Assembly (NCBI GenBank): GCA_035551935.1
Contig: DASZMJ010000245.1
Span: 1-6,839 of the forward strand
Direction of reading: 5' to 3'
Source of the DNA: DASZMJ01 sp035551935
Lineage (GTDB): Bacteria; Planctomycetota; Planctomycetia; Isosphaerales; Isosphaeraceae
DNA length: 6,839 bases
The notes below the pieces were generated by a model that saw nothing but the letters and a program-made list of their open reading frames with translations, searched no databases and was not told where the DNA came from. Positions 6,524-6,839 of this stretch are shown here, piece after piece; position 1 is the stretch's first letter, and every line of letters begins with the position of its first letter. A program made the position numbers and the translations under genes.

Positions 6524-6527
6524 CGGT

Positions 6528-6704
6528 TTACCTCACGCGGTCGTAGAACTGCTGGACGTTTGGCTCATCCCGGCCCCCAATCACGGTGTCGGGGCCGGGG
6601 ACGATGTCTCCACCCGAAGCATCCACGACATTGTTCAACAGGCCCTTCCAGGTTTTCAAGTCGCTCCTATCGATATCGAGGCCGAACTTGGCCCAGTCGA
6701 CCAC
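6528..6704 (-). pseudogene. C-terminal remnant of an unknown gene cut by the IS3-family element
   Basis: About 58 codons remain, ending with TAA at 6528-6530. The remnant reads SVVDWAKFGLDIDRSDLKTWKGLLNNVVDASGGDIVPGPDTVIGGRDEPNVQQFYDRVR in spirit: a mixed, well-balanced protein composition with Trp, Asp and Gly, unlike the shadow frames in this window. The open frame continues rightward to about 6818, but those codons lie within the IS3-family end and are not original. The rest of the gene must therefore lie beyond the element or be lost. Only four bases separate its stop from the start of the membrane protein gene, which indicates a former operon with coupled translation. I recognise no family. 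Confidence 0.6.
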
Positions 6705-6729
6705 TGAGGTGGACCCCTGAGACTGGACA
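6705..6729. repeat. Left terminal inverted repeat of the IS3-family element
   Basis: This stretch starts TGAGGTGGACCCC and continues with CTGGACA at its inner side, a layout common to IS3-family ends. The outer base could instead be 6710 (TGGACCCC). The matching right repeat is not in the window, so the length is estimated. Confidence 0.55.
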
Positions 6730-6740
6730 ACTCGGGATGT

Positions 6741-6746
6741 TATACT
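6741..6746 (+). promoter_or_regulatory. Possible -10 element for the IS3-family transposase
   Basis: TATACT differs from TATAAT at one base and sits in a rare AT-richer patch about 35 bases before the orfA ATG. The TTGACA-like TGGACA at 6724-6729 is only 11 bases upstream, too close for an ordinary -35 partner. A standard sigma-70 promoter is therefore not established. Confidence 0.3.
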
Positions 6747-6780
6747 GATCGAAGGTCGCTGATCCATCCCGAGGTGCATC

Positions 6781-6839
6781 ATGACCGTCAAGCGCAAGCG
6801 GCATCCGGCCGCCTTCAAGGCCAGGGTCGCCCTGGAGGC
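6781..6839 (+). CDS. IS3-family transposase OrfA, 5' fragment
   Basis: The first 19 complete codons read MTVKRKRHPAAFKARVALE, the characteristic opening of IS3-family OrfA proteins (K-R-K-x-H-x-x-x-F-K-A-x-V-A-L-E), whose following helix-turn-helix recognises the terminal repeats. GAGG at 6771-6774 lies six bases before the ATG. The gene is cut by the window edge. In intact elements of this family it is followed by OrfB, which carries the DDE catalytic domain and is often made by a -1 frameshift; that part is not visible here. Confidence 0.88.
   Translation, partial: MTVKRKRHPAAFKARVALE

Larger units (their letters stand above)
6705..6839 (+). mobile_element. IS3-family insertion sequence, left end
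   Basis: The element begins near 6705 with TGAGGTGGACCCCTGAGAC, which has the TG start and the ACCCC...GGAC pattern of many IS3-family terminal repeats. It leads within about 75 bases to a transposase orfA start. The minus-strand gene is interrupted at the same place, supporting a boundary at about 6705-6710. The right end and the target duplication lie outside the window. Confidence 0.78.

Noticed and set aside
6705..6818. Continuation of the minus-strand remnant frame to an ATG at 6818
   Set aside because: These bases belong to the IS3-family end and the start of orfA on the other strand; the apparent 96-codon gene is a chance fusion.
1..6839. CRISPR array, tRNA or rRNA genes
   Set aside because: I saw no regularly spaced repeats, cloverleaf-like sequence or conserved rRNA segments on either strand by eye.

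Overview
The window is GC-rich DNA with strong G/C bias at third codon positions. Its mix of an IS5-type transposase, an AlpA-like regulator, an orphan ParB-like protein, a GT4 glycosyltransferase and an IS3-type element would fit a large-genome, transposon-rich bacterium. Planctomycetota of the Isosphaera/Gemmata kind is my best guess, from overall impression only; no rRNA or other taxonomic marker is present.

Layout. (1) At about 1-892 lies the right part of an IS5-family insertion sequence with an intact-looking DDE transposase; its left end is not visible. (2) From 1035 to 3955 there is a plus-strand accessory cluster: a small basic protein (1035-1286), a 590-base gap with no convincing gene, an AlpA/excisionase-like helix-turn-helix protein (1877-2134), a doubtful Arg/Pro-rich reading frame (2181-2618), and a 446-residue ParB-like protein (2615-3955). 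The ParB-like protein carries an N-terminal ParB/sulfiredoxin-type domain, a central helix-turn-helix and a C-terminal four-cysteine DnaJ-like zinc knuckle. The doubtful frame overlaps the ParB-like gene by ATGA. All four starts have a GGAG-type ribosome site 8-9 bases upstream, and three share a similar leader ending in CCATG. (3) About 440 bases of convergent intergenic DNA follow. (4) On the minus strand, reading right to left, lie the C-terminal remnant of an unknown gene, a membrane-anchored protein of unknown function (5732-6523), and a GT4-type glycosyltransferase (4394-5668) with a probable TTG start. (5) At the right edge an IS3-family element begins near 6705, with its terminal repeat, ribosome site and the first codons of orfA (6781 onward). 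It has cut off the upstream part of the minus-strand remnant.

Working together: the plus-strand cluster looks like the regulatory and DNA-binding part of an integrative or plasmid-derived element, although no integrase, ParA or relaxase is in view. The minus-strand genes look like one transcription unit beheaded by the IS3 insertion. The remnant and the membrane protein are only 4 bases apart, and the ribosome site of the second lies in the last codons of the first, so they were probably translationally coupled. The most noteworthy items are the unusual ParB-like architecture with its AlpA-like neighbour, and the IS-truncated two-gene unit.
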